A stretch of DNA of 64,000 bases from Hydrogenophaga borbori (GCF_003417535.1 NZ_QVLS01000014.1:1-64000); one strand, 5' to 3'. Positions 40,505-49,233 are shown, counted from the stretch's first letter. Numbers and translations: made by a program. The notes: generated by a model not told the origin, from the sequence alone.

Positions 40505-41557
40505 TCAGTCGCCGAACATCTTCTGCTTGAGCTCGCGGCGCTGTTGCGCCTCGAGCGAGAGGCTGGCCGTGGGCCGCGCGATGAGCCGGCCCACGCCGAT
40601 GGGCTCGCCGGTTTCCTCGCAATAGCCATAGTCGCCGGCCTCGATGCGCGCGATGGCCTGCTCGATCTTCTTGAGCAGCTTGCGCTCGCGGTCGCGCGTG
40701 CGCAGCTCCAGGGCGTGCTCTTCTTCGATGGTGGCGCGGTCGGCCGGATCGGGCACGACGACGGTGTCCTCGCGCAGGTGTTCGGTGGTTTCACCCGCGT
40801 TGTTGAGCATGTCGGTCTTCAGGCCCTTGAGCTTGGTCTTGAAGAACGCCAGTTGCACGTCGTTCATGTACTCGCTGTCGGGCATGGCCAGCACGTCCGC
40901 GTCGGTGAGCTGTTCGACCTTGAGGGTCTTCCAGTTGTTGGCCCGCTTGGGGTCCTTCTGCAGGGATGGGGGGGCGGGGGACGTCATGACGGTTCGTTCA
41001 TTCACGGGAGAGAAAGTCGCCTTGGGGGCGTCTGGGGCATGGCTGGGCGCGGAGGCTGGCTGGGACATCTGCGCCAGCATGGCCTTGCGCGCCTCGCGTT
41101 TGCCCATGGGCGCCGGCGAGGATTCGGTCGCGGTGGGCGCCGCAGCGCTGGCCACCTTGGAAATGAGGTCGCTGGCCACGGCCGCGGCCTTGGCGGCGGG
41201 CGATGCCGCGACCTTGGCCTTGACCGGTGCCTTGGCGGCGGCTTTCACCACCGGCTTCTTGACGGCCGGCGCTTTGGCCACGGGCTTCGCCACGGCCTTG
41301 GCGGCGGCTTTCACCGGCGGCTTGGCCACGGCCTTGGGCAGCGGTTTCGGCGCCGCCTTCTTGGCCACGGCCTTGACCGCCTTCACGGGCGCCTTCGCCG
41401 GGGCTTTGGCCACGGCCTTCTTCGCCACCGGCGCCTTCTTGGCCACGGCCTTGACCGGGGAGGCCTTCTTGTGTGCCACCGGCTTGCCGGCACGCGCCGT
41501 GGCGCCCGAGGCGACGGACTTGCCTGCTTTCGCTGCCTTGGAAGCCGGGGCTTTCAC
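40505..41557 (-). CDS. dksA: RNA polymerase-binding DksA-like protein with a long Lys/Ala/Pro-rich N-terminal tail
   Basis: DksA inserts a coiled coil into the RNA polymerase secondary channel and works with ppGpp in the stringent response. Residues about 205-350 are the DksA part, with the coiled-coil tip motif DPADRA (Asp270 and Asp273) and EAGDYGYCEETGEPIGVGRL near the end. Only one of the four zinc-finger cysteines remains (Cys313), so it resembles zinc-independent DksA proteins. Residues 1-190 are repeats of KAVAK/KAPVK type, strongly basic and histone H1-like. The GTG start at 41557 is set by a perfect AAGGAG seven bases upstream. An internal ATG at 40987 would give a tail-less 160-residue form but has no Shine-Dalgarno sequence. 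Confidence 0.9.
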   Translation of the reverse strand: MKAPASKAAKAGKSVASGATARAGKPVAHKKASPVKAVAKKAPVAKKAVAKAPAKAPVKAVKAVAKKAAPKPLPKAVAKPPVKAAAKAVAKPVAKAPAVKKPVVKAAAKAPVKAKVAASPAAKAAAVASDLISKVASAAAPTATESSPAPMGKREARKAMLAQMSQPASAPSHAPDAPKATFSPVNERTVMTSPAPPSLQKDPKRANNWKTLKVEQLTDADVLAMPDSEYMNDVQLAFFKTKLKGLKTDMLNNAGETTEHLREDTVVVPDPADRATIEEEHALELRTRDRERKLLKKIEQAIARIEAGDYGYCEETGEPIGVGRLIARPTASLSLEAQQRRELKQKMFGD

Positions 41558-41564
41558 AACGGGT

Positions 41565-41570
41565 CTCCTT
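41565..41570 (-). promoter_or_regulatory. Ribosome-binding site that fixes the long dksA start
   Basis: AAGGAG on the minus strand, seven bases before the GTG at 41557. It is the best Shine-Dalgarno match in this region and supports translation of the basic tail. Confidence 0.8.
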
Positions 41571-41664
41571 GGGATGGCCGGCACGCCCCTTCACAGGGAT
41601 CGCGCCCGGCTCGTGGACCGATGGCGACGGGCTCCAACCCGGGCCCGCCATCGGCAAAGGCGCT

Positions 41665-41689
41665 GTTATACCCCCTTGCCGTGTGACAA
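41665..41689 (-). promoter_or_regulatory. Possible dksA promoter
   Basis: The 271-base gap between the dksA start and the end of the CobW gene holds, on the minus strand, TTGTCA (41684-41689) and TATAAC (41665-41670). They are 13 bases apart, which is shorter than normal, so only the -10 is credible. A GCCCCG/CGGGGC hairpin (about 41692-41711) follows upstream. I see no gene in this gap. Confidence 0.3.
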
Positions 41690-41828
41690 ATGCCCCGGTT
41701 GATTCGGGGCGCGATTGTAGCCATGCGCGAAGCGCGGCCCGCGCCGGCTGGCAGACCGGGGCCGGCCGTGGTGAGACAAACGACACGGCCCGGCTCCCCC
41801 GCGCTGAACGGCCCGACCCGCGCCCGGT

Positions 41829-42893
41829 TCAGGCCAGGCTCTGCTCGAGCCCCTGCTCGAGGATGTCGCGCGGCAGTTCGATGCCGATGAACACCATCTT
41901 GCTCACGCGCTTTTCGTCCGGCCCCCACTCGGGGCCCAGGTCGCTGCCCATGAGCTGGTGCACCCCCTGGAAGATGACCTTGCGCTCGGTGCCCTGCATG
42001 TGCAGCACGCCCTTGTAGCGCAGCATGCGCGGGCCGTAGACCTGCACGATGGCGCCCAGGAAGTCCTCCAGCTTTTCGGGGCTGAAGGGGCGTTCGGCGC
42101 GGTAGACGAAGCTCTTGACGTCGTCGTCGTGATGGTGGTGGTGGCCGTGGCCGTGCTGGTGCGAGGGGTGGTCGCAGTGCTCGCCATGGGCGTGATCGTG
42201 GCCATGGTGATCGTGATCGTGATGGTCGTGGTCGTCGGCCTTGAGGAAGTCCGGGTCGATCTCGAGCTTGGCGTTGAGGTTGAAGCCGCGCAGGTCGAAG
42301 ACCTCGCTGATGGCCACTTCGCCGAAGTGCGCGGGCCGCATGGCCGCGCGCGGGTTCATGTGCTTGAGGCGGTGGACCAGGGCATCGACCTCTTCCGCCG
42401 AGACCAGGTCGGCCTTGCTGATGAAGATCTGGTCGGCGAAGCCCACCTGGCGACGCGCTTCCTGGCGGTCGTTGAGCTGCTGCGCGGCGTGCTTGGCGTC
42501 CACCAGGGTGACGATGGCGTCCAGCAGGTACTGCTCGGCCACCTCGTCGTCCATGAAGAAGGTCTGGGCCACGGGGCCGGGGTCGGCCAGGCCGGTGGTT
42601 TCGATCACCACGCGCTCGAAGTCGAGTTCGCCCTTGCGCTTTTTCTGCGCCAGGTCGGCCAGCGTGGCGCGCAGGTCGTCGCGGATGGTGCAGCAGATGC
42701 AGCCATTGCTCATCTGGATGATGTTCTCGGTGGTGTCGGCCACCAGGATTTCGTTGTCGATGTTCTCTTCGCCGAACTCGTTTTCGACGACGGCGATCTT
42801 CTGGCCATGCGCCTCGGTGAGCACGCGCTTGAGCAGGGTCGTTTTGCCCGAGCCGAGGAAGCCGGTGAGGATGGTGGCGGGGATCAGGGCCAT
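41829..42893 (-). CDS. CobW/COG0523-family metal GTPase with His-rich loop
   Basis: G3E GTPase of the kind that delivers zinc or another metal to client proteins. The 354-residue product has Walker A TGFLGSGKTTLL, the metal-binding NGCICCTIRDDL (CxCC motif), ETTGLADPGPV, the SKADLV guanine-specificity motif, and a CobW C-terminal domain starting near FVYRAERPFSPEKL. Between the domains (about 219-258) is a loop dominated by His and Asp, with runs like HDHDHHGHDHAHG, that should bind several metal ions. It lies upstream of dksA on the same strand. The cognate metal is not known. Confidence 0.92.
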   Translation of the reverse strand: MALIPATILTGFLGSGKTTLLKRVLTEAHGQKIAVVENEFGEENIDNEILVADTTENIIQMSNGCICCTIRDDLRATLADLAQKKRKGELDFERVVIETTGLADPGPVAQTFFMDDEVAEQYLLDAIVTLVDAKHAAQQLNDRQEARRQVGFADQIFISKADLVSAEEVDALVHRLKHMNPRAAMRPAHFGEVAISEVFDLRGFNLNAKLEIDPDFLKADDHDHHDHDHHGHDHAHGEHCDHPSHQHGHGHHHHHDDDVKSFVYRAERPFSPEKLEDFLGAIVQVYGPRMLRYKGVLHMQGTERKVIFQGVHQLMGSDLGPEWGPDEKRVSKMVFIGIELPRDILEQGLEQSLA

Positions 42894-42958
42894 GGTGCGT
42901 AGGGGTGGGGGGGAAAACGAAGGCGAAAGAGTGTAGGCCAGCCCGGCGCGGGCCGGGT

Positions 42959-44143
42959 TCAGGGCCGGCGCATCACCACCAGGCCCTTGAGGTATTCGCC
43001 TTCGGGGAAGCTCACCGTCATCGGGTGGTCACGGGCACCGCCCAGGCGCTGCAGGAAAACGCCGTCCACGCCGGCTTCCAGGCCGGCCGAGGCCACGATC
43101 TTGTGAAACAGCTCCACCCCCACCCCGCCGGAGCAGGAGAAGGTGAACAGCACGCCGCCGGGGCGCAGCAGCTTGAAGCCCAGGCGGTTAAGGTCCTTGT
43201 AGGCGCGCGCGGCGCGCTCGGCGTGCGCCGCCGTGGGGGCCAGCTTGGGCGGGTCGAGCACGATGCCGTCGAATTGCCGTCCCTCGTCGATGAGGCGGCG
43301 CAGGGTGGCGTTGACGTCGGCGTCGCGCCACTCGCAGCGGCCGGCGTCGAAGCCATTGAGGGCCACATTGGCCCGGGCCTGCTCCAGCGCGGGCCCCGAA
43401 GAGTCGACGGAGAGCACGCGCTCGGCACCGCCCGCGAGCGCGGCCACGGTGAAACCGCCGGTGTAGCAGAAGCCATTGAAGACCTCGCCCAGGCGGTGCC
43501 GCGCCACCAGTTCGCGGCAGGCGGCGCGGCTGTCGCGCTGGTCGAGGTAGTAGCCGGTCTTGTGGCCGCTGGCGATGTCCAGGCCCAGACGCCAGCCATG
43601 TTCCTGCAGCACCAGCGCGGTATCGCCCTGCCCGCGCAACCAGCCGGTGGCGTCGGCCAGGCCTTCCAGGCGCCGGCTGCTGGTGTCGCTGCGCTCGTAC
43701 AGGCGCTCGCATCCGCTGAGCTCGAGCAGGGCGTCCGCGATCACGTCCTTCCAGCGTTCGACGCCGGCGGCACCGAACTGGGCAACCAGGGTGTCGCCGT
43801 AGCGGTCCACCACCAGGCCGGGCAGGCCGTCGGATTCGGCGTGCACCAGGCGCACGCCATCGCTGTCGATCGCCAGCCGCTCACGCAGGGCCAGGGCGGC
43901 GCGCAGCCGCTCTTTGAAGAAGGCGGCGTCGATGCGCTGCCCTTGATCGAAGCTCCAGGCGCGCACGCGGATCTTCGAGGCAGGTGAGACGGCGCCCCAG
44001 GCGAGGAACTGGCCGTCAGCGCCCTCCACGCGCACCGTCTCGCCGGGGTCGCCGCCGCCCTTGGCGATGGCGCCGTCGAACACCCAGGGGTGGTGGCGCT
44101 GCAGGGAGCGTTCCTTGCCGGGCCTGAGTCGGATGGATTTCAT
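42959..44143 (-). CDS. rlmI: Class I SAM-dependent rRNA methyltransferase, RlmI-like
   Basis: Probable 23S rRNA cytosine-C5 methyltransferase. The 394-residue product has an N-terminal PUA domain (LRPGKERSLQRHHPWVFDGAI to about residue 75), an intermediate domain (ESDGLPGLVVDRYGD), and a Rossmann methyltransferase domain with EVFNGFCYTGGFTVAAL, DSSGPALEQARANVALNG, DPPKLAP and FTFSCSGGV, where the Cys probably acts in catalysis. Length agrees with E. coli RlmI. Site specificity is inferred from family only. Confidence 0.9.
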   Translation of the reverse strand: MKSIRLRPGKERSLQRHHPWVFDGAIAKGGGDPGETVRVEGADGQFLAWGAVSPASKIRVRAWSFDQGQRIDAAFFKERLRAALALRERLAIDSDGVRLVHAESDGLPGLVVDRYGDTLVAQFGAAGVERWKDVIADALLELSGCERLYERSDTSSRRLEGLADATGWLRGQGDTALVLQEHGWRLGLDIASGHKTGYYLDQRDSRAACRELVARHRLGEVFNGFCYTGGFTVAALAGGAERVLSVDSSGPALEQARANVALNGFDAGRCEWRDADVNATLRRLIDEGRQFDGIVLDPPKLAPTAAHAERAARAYKDLNRLGFKLLRPGGVLFTFSCSGGVGVELFHKIVASAGLEAGVDGVFLQRLGGARDHPMTVSFPEGEYLKGLVVMRRP

Positions 44144-44173
44144 GCCCGGTCGTGTCCGTGGGGTGGGGTGGCC

Positions 44174-45130
44174 TTACTTGGCGCGTGGCTTGCGGGCCTG
44201 GGCGCGCGGGTGCGCGGCGTCGTAGACGCGCGCCAGGTGCTGGAAATCCAGCCGGGTGTACACCTGCGTGGTGCCGATGCTGGCGTGGCCCAGCAGCTCC
44301 TGCACGGCCCGCAGGTCGCCGCTGGACTGCAGCACGTGGCTGGCGTAGGAATGGCGCAGCATGTGCGGGTGCACCGGCGTGGCCAGGCCGGCCTGGAGGG
44401 AACGGCGCTTGAGCCGCACGCGGATGTACTGCGGCGTGAGCCGCCCGCCGCGTTGGCCGATGAACAGCGCCGCGTCGTCCCGCGCAAAGGTGGGGCGCAG
44501 GTCCAGCCAGCGCCGCAGCGCGTCAAGCGCCGCGCGGCCCACCGGCACGCTGCGCCGCTTGCTGCCTTTGCCCAGCACGTGGGCCTCGGCGCCGCCCAGG
44601 TCGATCCAGCCGCGCGCCGTGGCGCTGGCCGCCGCGTCCAACCCCACCAGTTCGCCGATGCGCAGGCCGCAGCCGTACAGCAATTCGGCGATGCAGGCGT
44701 CGCGCGCCTCCAGCGCCGGGTCGTCCTCGGCGTCTTCGTGGCCCATCAGGCGCACGGCCTCGTCCACCGGCAGGGCCTTGGGCAGGGGCTTGCCGGCCTT
44801 GGGGGCGCGCACGTCGTTCACCGGGTGCTGCTGGATCAGGCCCTGGCGGCCCAGCCAGCCGTAGAAGCCACGCCAGCCCGAGAGGATGAGCGCGATGCCG
44901 CGCGCGCTGCGCCCACCCGAGTGCATCTGCGCCACCCAGCGCCGCACGTGCGCGGGCATCACGTCTGCCAGGGCCACGCCCGCCTCGCGCGCGTACGCCT
45001 GCAGCTTGTCGAGGTCGGCCGCGTAGAGCGCGAGCGTGCGATCGGCCAGGCGCTTGTCCACGCGCACGTGGTCCAGGTAGGCCCGCACCAGGCCGGCGTC
45101 GTCGCTGCGGGCCGGCCCGGCGTGGCTCAT
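44174..45130 (-). CDS. xerC: Tyrosine recombinase XerC
   Basis: Site-specific recombinase that, with XerD, resolves chromosome dimers at dif. The 318-residue product has an N-terminal SAM-like DNA-binding domain (YLDHVRVDKRLADRTLALYA) and a catalytic domain with Arg in YGCGLRIGELVGL, His/Arg in HPHMLRHSYASH, and LGHASIGTTQVYTRLDF with the nucleophilic Tyr. Its ATG overlaps the DUF484 stop by 4 bases. The order dapF-DUF484-xerC is classical for proteobacteria. Confidence 0.96.
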   Translation of the reverse strand: MSHAGPARSDDAGLVRAYLDHVRVDKRLADRTLALYAADLDKLQAYAREAGVALADVMPAHVRRWVAQMHSGGRSARGIALILSGWRGFYGWLGRQGLIQQHPVNDVRAPKAGKPLPKALPVDEAVRLMGHEDAEDDPALEARDACIAELLYGCGLRIGELVGLDAAASATARGWIDLGGAEAHVLGKGSKRRSVPVGRAALDALRRWLDLRPTFARDDAALFIGQRGGRLTPQYIRVRLKRRSLQAGLATPVHPHMLRHSYASHVLQSSGDLRAVQELLGHASIGTTQVYTRLDFQHLARVYDAAHPRAQARKPRAK

Positions 45131-45825
45131 TCCGTGGCCGCTGCCACCACCGGGCGCAAGCGCGAGAGCGCGGCGCTGGTGAGTTCGCCGATGCGTTCGA
45201 GAAAGTCGGTGCCCATGTCGGAGGCGAAGCGCTGCGGGTCCGGCGAGGCCAGCACCAGCAGGCCGAAGGCCTCGGGCGCGGCGCCCGCGCGCAGCGGGAT
45301 CAGCGCCAGCGACTGGGCCGACGAGGGATCGACCAACCACTGCGCGGCCTCCAGCCCCGGGTTGTGGCCGCAGTACGGCACCGCCAGCGAGCCCGCAAAG
45401 GCCTGGGCGTCCTGGCTCGCGCCCTGGGCGTAGTCCTCGTCGGCAAACTCGGTCGACACGCCCCAGACCTTGATGCCCACCTGGGGCACCAGGAACTGCG
45501 CCGACAGCTCGGTCGCGGCCACGCGCGGCAGGTCGCGCGCCTCGCGCACCAGCAGCAGCTCGCGCATCCAGCGCTGCAGCTTGTCGGCGATGGCGGTGTT
45601 CTCCTTGCCGTGGCGCATCATCTCGGCGGCCTTGAGCTCCAGGCCGCGGATCTTCTCGCGCAGCATCTCGGCCTGGCGCTCCTGCAGGCTCACGGCGCGC
45701 CCGCCGTGCGGGCTGGTGAGCTGCACCGCCGCCAGCAGGCTGGCGTGGCGCTCGAAGAAGTCGGGGCTGTTGGCCAGGTACTGGGCGATGTCGTCCTCGG
45801 TGATGGGCGGGATCGGCTGGGTCAT
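45127..45825 (-). CDS. DUF484 family protein (GAF-like)
   Basis: A 232-residue cytoplasmic protein with an N-terminal helix-rich part (ITEDDIAQYLANSPDFFERHASLL), a conserved SLQERQAEMLREKIRGLELK helix, and a GAF-like C-terminal domain with DLPRVAATELSAQF and FGLLVLASPDPQRFASDMGTDFL split near the end. These are features of DUF484, whose function is unknown. Family members lie between dapF and xerC in many proteobacteria, as here. Confidence 0.9.
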   Translation of the reverse strand: MTQPIPPITEDDIAQYLANSPDFFERHASLLAAVQLTSPHGGRAVSLQERQAEMLREKIRGLELKAAEMMRHGKENTAIADKLQRWMRELLLVREARDLPRVAATELSAQFLVPQVGIKVWGVSTEFADEDYAQGASQDAQAFAGSLAVPYCGHNPGLEAAQWLVDPSSAQSLALIPLRAGAAPEAFGLLVLASPDPQRFASDMGTDFLERIGELTSAALSRLRPVVAAATE

Positions 45826-45843
45826 GGTGATGGGCGCAAAGGA

Positions 45844-46728
45844 TTACGGTTGGTTCAGCTCGTCGGGCACGGTGATCTCGCCCTCGAACACGGGGGTGGC
45901 AGGGCCGGTCATGAACACGGGGGCGTCGTGTTCGGGCGTGTCGACCCATTCGATGGTGAGCACGCCGCCGCGGGTGTGCACGTCCACGCGCGAGCCCAGC
46001 CAGCCCAGGCGGATGCCCGCCACCACGGCAGCGCAAGCGCCGGTGCCGCAGGCCAGGGTTTCGCCCGCACCGCGCTCGTACACGCGCAGCTTCACGGTGC
46101 GGGTGTCGATCACCTGAAGGAAGCCGGCGTTGACGCGCCGGGGAAAGCGCTCGTGGTTCTCGATCAGCGGGCCCCAGGCCGCCACCGGCGCGGTGTCGAC
46201 GTCGTCGACCAGCAGCACCGCGTGCGGGTTGCCCATGGACAGCACGGCCACGTACTGGTCGCCCGCGTAGGGCACGGCCAGCGGCCAGCGTTCGAAGTTG
46301 CCGAGCTTCTCTGCCTTCAGGCCCTTGGCCTCGAAAGGCACCTGGGGCAGCGCGAAGACCGGCGGGCCCATGTCCACGGTGACGCGGCCGTCCGGCAGGC
46401 GCTTGAGCTCCAGCACGCCGTTCTTCACCTTCACGCGCAGCGGGTTGCGCTCGCTCAGGCCCTTGTCGTGCACGTAGCGCACGAAGCAGCGCGCGCCGTT
46501 GCCACAGTGCTCCACCTCGCCGCCGTCGGCGTTGTGGATGACGTATTCGAAGTCCAGACCCGGCTCGGGGGCTTCGCGCACGGAGAGGATCTGGTCGGCG
46601 CCGACGCCGAAATGGCGGTCGGCGAGAAAGCGGTACTGCGCCGTGCTGAGCCCGAGCCGTCCGCGCGTCTCGTCGAGCACGACGAAGTCGTTGCCCGCGC
46701 CTTGCATCTTGGTGAAGCGGATCCGCAT
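45844..46728 (-). CDS. dapF: Diaminopimelate epimerase
   Basis: Converts LL- to meso-diaminopimelate, used for lysine and as the murE substrate. The 294-residue product has [16 protein letters not shown], the first catalytic Cys in [27 protein letters not shown], and the second Cys in [14 protein letters not shown]. Start ATG 46728. It is the first gene of dapF-DUF484-xerC and diverges from the Nudix fusion gene. Confidence 0.97.
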   Translation of the reverse strand: MRIRFTKMQGAGNDFVVLDETRGRLGLSTAQYRFLADRHFGVGADQILSVREAPEPGLDFEYVIHNADGGEVEHCGNGARCFVRYVHDKGLSERNPLRVKVKNGVLELKRLPDGRVTVDMGPPVFALPQVPFEAKGLKAEKLGNFERWPLAVPYAGDQYVAVLSMGNPHAVLLVDDVDTAPVAAWGPLIENHERFPRRVNAGFLQVIDTRTVKLRVYERGAGETLACGTGACAAVVAGIRLGWLGSRVDVHTRGGVLTIEWVDTPEHDAPVFMTGPATPVFEGEITVPDELNQP

Positions 46729-46809
46729 GGAGGCGGATTATCCGCGCTGCCCGCGGCCCCTGACGCGCGCACGACGCAAGACCGTGCCGCCCTCCCCCAC
46801 AATCCCGCC

Positions 46810-48510
46810 ATGGTCCGCCCCACCCAACTCCTGCACCCGCCCCGCCCTGCCGCGCCGCTGCGCCCCGCCGCCACCGTGCTGCTGCTGCGCGACGGGCCCG
46901 ATGGCGTCGAGGTTCTGATGACCCGCCGCTCCATGACGGCCAGCTTCGCGCCCGGCGCCTACGTATTCCCGGGCGGTGGCATCGACGACGCCGACGCCCA
47001 GGCCTTCGGCGCCGCCGCGCGCCGTCCCACGCAGACCGACCTGCGCCTGACCCAGGCCATCGCCGCCATCCGCGAGAGCTTCGAAGAGCTGGGCGTGCTG
47101 CTCGCGCGCCGCGCCGACGGCGGCTGGGCCACGGCCGAGGACATCGCCGCGCTCGACCGAAAGGCCCCGTTCGCGCCGCAATGCACCGCGCGCGGGCTCA
47201 AGCTGGCGGCCGACGAGGTCTTCGTGCTCGCCCACTGGATCACCGACCGCGACCTCTCGCGCCGCTTCGACGTGCCGTTCCTCATCGCGCGCATGCCCGA
47301 GGGCCAGGAGCCCGTGGCCGACGAGAGCGAGCAGTTCGAGCCCCTGTGGGTGCGCCCGGCCGACGCGCTGGCGCGCCACGCCGCCGGCCAGTTCTTCATC
47401 ATCTTCCCCACCATCCGCACGCTGGAGCGCCTGCAGGCCCACGCCACGGTGCAAGCGGTGCTGGACGCCTGCGCCGCGCACGACGAACCGCTGTGGACCA
47501 GTTGCCCGCGCGCCGGCCTGGTCCGCGGCCGCGAGTCGCGCCACATGGAACACGAGCCGCCCTTCGGCGAGCTGGCCCTGGTCTGTCCCGACGGTCAGAT
47601 CGTGCACCCGCTGGACTGGCAGCACGAACAGCCGGTGCCGCTGCTCAAGCAGGTGATGCGCCTGACCGCGCCCAACAGCGGCGTCATGACCGGCCCCGGC
47701 ACCAACAGCTACATCGTGGGCGACCCGGCCAGCGGCTACATCGCCATCGATCCGGGCCCGGACGACGGCGCGCACATCGAGCGCCTGTGGCGCGCCTGCG
47801 GCGCCGACCTGCGCGCCATCGTCTGCACGCACTCGCACCCCGACCACTCGCCCGGTGCCGCCCGCCTGCAAACCCTGTGCGTGCAGGCCGGCGCCACGCG
47901 CCCGCCCATCCTGGGCCTGGCCAGCGCGGCCACCGCGCGCGAGAACAGCCGCTTCACGCCCGACCGCGCGCTGGCCGACGGCGAGCGCCTGGCGCTGCAG
48001 GCGCCCGACGGCACCACGCACACGCTGATGGCCGTGCACACGCCCGGCCACGCGGCCAACCACCTGTGCCTGGTGCTGCTGGAAGACGGCCTGCTGTTCT
48101 CGGGCGACCACATCCTCAACGGCAGCACCACGGTGATCGACCCGCCCGACGGCGACATGAGCGCCTACCTGGCTTCGCTGGACCGCCTGGCCGCGCTGTG
48201 CGACGAACAGGGCATCGAATTCATCCTGCCCGCGCACGGCCACGTGCTGGGCGACCTGCGGCGCAGCGCCGACAACCCCTCGGCGCCGGTGGAAGGCGGC
48301 GCGCGGCGCGCCATCGACCAGCTCAAGGCGCACCGGCTGGCGCGCGAGGCCAAGATCGCGCGCGCCATGCAGGCCCGCCCCGATGGCGGCCTGGACGACT
48401 GGGTGCCGCTGGCCTACGACGACGTGCCCGAGCGCCTGTGGCCGGTGGCGCGGCGCTCGCTGCTCGCCCACGTGGACCGCATCCGCGCGCTCGGCGGCTT
48501 CAACGCATAA
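46810..48510 (+). CDS. Nudix hydrolase fused to a metallo-beta-lactamase-fold hydrolase
   Basis: A 566-residue two-domain protein. Residues about 17-235 are a Nudix domain with FPGGGIDD (53-60) and the core RESFEELGVLL (88-98), a slightly altered Nudix box. Residues about 265-520 are a metallo-beta-lactamase fold with CTHSHPDHSPGA (metal ligands His341, His343, Asp345, His346), HTPGHAANH (from 410) and SGDHI (431-435), then a C-terminal winged-helix-like part as in LACTB2-type proteins. Such proteins hydrolyse acyl-CoA or nucleotide pyrophosphates and RNA or thioesters, but the substrates here are unknown. The ATG 46810 was chosen because homologous sequence starts at LRPAATVLLLRD. Confidence 0.88.
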   Translation: MVRPTQLLHPPRPAAPLRPAATVLLLRDGPDGVEVLMTRRSMTASFAPGAYVFPGGGIDDADAQAFGAAARRPTQTDLRLTQAIAAIRESFEELGVLLARRADGGWATAEDIAALDRKAPFAPQCTARGLKLAADEVFVLAHWITDRDLSRRFDVPFLIARMPEGQEPVADESEQFEPLWVRPADALARHAAGQFFIIFPTIRTLERLQAHATVQAVLDACAAHDEPLWTSCPRAGLVRGRESRHMEHEPPFGELALVCPDGQIVHPLDWQHEQPVPLLKQVMRLTAPNSGVMTGPGTNSYIVGDPASGYIAIDPGPDDGAHIERLWRACGADLRAIVCTHSHPDHSPGAARLQTLCVQAGATRPPILGLASAATARENSRFTPDRALADGERLALQAPDGTTHTLMAVHTPGHAANHLCLVLLEDGLLFSGDHILNGSTTVIDPPDGDMSAYLASLDRLAALCDEQGIEFILPAHGHVLGDLRRSADNPSAPVEGGARRAIDQLKAHRLAREAKIARAMQARPDGGLDDWVPLAYDDVPERLWPVARRSLLAHVDRIRALGGFNA

Positions 48511-48539
48511 AGGCGGGCCGCGCGAAGGGCCCCGCCTTT
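48509..48539. terminator. Bidirectional terminator between the Nudix fusion and the barrel protein gene
   Basis: AAAGGCGGG (48509-48517) and CCCGCCTTT (48531-48539) form a 9-base stem. It has A-runs on one side and T-runs on the other, so it can end transcripts from both convergent genes. It begins within the stop codon of the Nudix fusion gene. Confidence 0.7.
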
Positions 48540-48557
48540 ATGCGAAAAGCGGCTCGC

Positions 48558-49133
48558 TCAGAAGCGCCGCCCGTACATCAGGCCCACACCCTGGACCTTG
48601 ATGTCGTCCTTGTCGTAGTAGTTCATCCAGTTGGCCTGCAGGTACGACATCCGGCTCAGGTTGACGTTGATACCCAGTCCATAGGCGCCGCTGGTTCCCG
48701 TGTCGTCCACGTCCAGGCCGCCTGCGGACAACTCCAGCTTGGTGCGCACCACGCCCGCGCGCGCGAACACCTCCACTCGATCGCCCAGCGGCAAGGTCGG
48801 CTTCAGGAAGAGCCCATACATGTGCGGGATCTTGGCGTCGACGCCGGTGTTCACGCCATTGAGCTTGATCTCGTCCTTCATCACGTTGCCAGCCACCTGC
48901 CCTTCGATGGCCAGGAACGGCCACAACTGGTAGCCCAGCGTGCCGGTCAGCAGGCCGGGCTTGGCCTCGGCGCTCAAGGGCCCGTCCTCGGCCTCGATCT
49001 TCAACTGGGACAGGCCAATTTCGCCGTAGAGCTTTGGGTCGGTGCTGGACTGAACCCGCTGTTGCGCCGTGGCGGCGCTGACCAACCCCAGGGCGAGCAG
49101 GGAGGCCAGCATGGATTTGCTGAGTGTCGTCAT
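48558..49133 (-). CDS. Outer-membrane beta-barrel protein, OmpA-like fold (small)
   Basis: A 191-residue protein with a signal peptide (MTTLSKSMLASLLALGLVSAATAQQ) and a mature part made of alternating amphipathic strands: KLYGEIGLSQLKIE, GLLTGTLGYQLWPFLAIEGQ, HMYGLFLKPTLPLG, VEVFARAGVVRTKL, AYGLGINVNLS, SYLQANWMNYY. It ends VGLMYGRRF, a terminal Phe typical of outer-membrane proteins. This fits an eight-strand barrel of the OmpA/Opa type. Role is unknown. ATG 49133 was chosen at the signal peptide; the upstream extension reads into the rnpB region. Confidence 0.8.
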   Translation of the reverse strand: MTTLSKSMLASLLALGLVSAATAQQRVQSSTDPKLYGEIGLSQLKIEAEDGPLSAEAKPGLLTGTLGYQLWPFLAIEGQVAGNVMKDEIKLNGVNTGVDAKIPHMYGLFLKPTLPLGDRVEVFARAGVVRTKLELSAGGLDVDDTGTSGAYGLGINVNLSRMSYLQANWMNYYDKDDIKVQGVGLMYGRRF

Positions 49134-49233
49134 GTGTGCGGTCCTTTCATTGGGAAGAAACTCTCCGGGGAACACCCTCGGCAAATACCGTTCCCGTCCC
49201 GTTGCGGGACTCGCACATGACAACCGGAAAAGT

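Noticed and set aside
41316..41470. Tandem DNA repeat array or CRISPR-like structure in the dksA tail
   Set aside because: The GCC/AAG-rich near-repeats are coding for Lys/Ala/Pro and have no constant repeat-spacer spacing.
40505..41557. Frameshift or mis-assembly joining a histone-like gene to dksA
   Set aside because: The frame is continuous, the linker residues (MTSPAPPSLQKDPKRANNW) read smoothly into the DksA fold, and the Shine-Dalgarno sequence is at the start of the tail.
45364..46809. Upstream extension of the Nudix fusion protein by about 480 residues
   Set aside because: The extension is antisense to DUF484 and dapF and has no domain; homologous sequence begins just after the ATG at 46810.
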